DNA of 11,817 bases, from positions 1 to 11,817 of the forward strand of contig CAIMNT010000159.1 in NCBI GenBank assembly GCA_903842855.1, written 5' to 3'. This document shows positions 11,796 to 11,817 of this stretch, piece by piece (positions within the stretch are counted from its first letter, which is position 1; every line of letters starts with the position of its first letter). The notes under the pieces were generated by a model that did not search any database, was not told the DNA's origin, and saw nothing but the letters and a program-made list of their open reading frames with translations. The DNA comes from an uncultured Actinomycetes bacterium (GTDB taxonomy: Bacteria; Actinomycetota; Actinomycetes; Nanopelagicales; Nanopelagicaceae). The translations under genes and the position numbers were made by a program.

Positions 11796-11817
11796 GCCCT
11801 AAATGCACATCCAAGCG

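Noticed and set aside
11446..11802. Cys/Phe/Leu-rich open frame on the plus strand opposite the sigA tail
   Set aside because: Typical shadow of a Lys/Ala/Glu repeat region; it also spans the sigA promoter and ribosome-binding site.
1..11817. Mobile elements, CRISPR arrays, tRNA/rRNA, phage or defence genes
   Set aside because: I found no transposase, integrase, repeat-spacer array, cloverleaf or attachment-site duplication; every long frame belongs to a known housekeeping family or is a shadow.

Overview
This is a compact housekeeping segment of an actinobacterial chromosome. The base composition looks moderate by eye (about half GC), unlike GC-rich Streptomyces or mycobacteria. Gene content (SepH, a DUF7455-type zinc-ribbon protein, an HrdB/SigA-like sigma factor with a Lys/Ala-rich tail, an actinobacterial GDHR-type signal peptidase), the dense packing and the leaderless genes suggest a streamlined freshwater-type actinobacterium such as the Nanopelagicales (acI) or relatives. 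That placement is an inference. I see no mobile element, CRISPR array, tRNA or rRNA.

Layout. 1-1999: on the minus strand suhB-like inositol monophosphatase, then rplS (ribosomal protein L19) and lepB (signal peptidase I, cut by the window edge); rplS has its own promoter and a structured leader. 1980-4065: on the plus strand an MFS transporter, divergent from suhB across a 15-bp gap that holds mirror-image -10 elements, followed by the FtsZ-associated division gene sepH. 4040-5173: a minus-strand alkaline-phosphatase-superfamily phosphodiesterase, overlapping sepH tail to tail by 26 bp and sharing a CATG start with parC. 5172-8759: the two topoisomerase IV subunits, parC (plus) and parE (minus), converging with 12 bp between them. 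8948-9169: a small zinc-ribbon protein (plus). 9197-9835: a TetR-family regulator (minus). 10006-11721: a likely sigA-CDGSH operon (minus), with the sigA promoter next to a DnaA-box-like sequence at the right edge.

How the genes fit together: nearly all serve growth and the cell cycle (translation, export, transcription initiation, chromosome decatenation, FtsZ control). Proximity of suhB, sigA, topoisomerase IV and sepH is a familiar actinobacterial arrangement. rplS-lepB normally sits with trmD/rnhB, so the left end looks like a junction of two conserved blocks.

No obviously new multi-gene system is visible. The most unusual points are: a ParC of only 500 residues that lacks the whole C-terminal beta-pinwheel domain; a mirror-symmetric divergent leaderless promoter with a 9-bp shared core; parC and phosphodiesterase start codons overlapping in one CCATGG; a 57-residue acidic tail on L19; a duplicated HRFPTKAE peptide in the sigma factor N-terminus; and a DnaA-box-like site beside the sigA -10.
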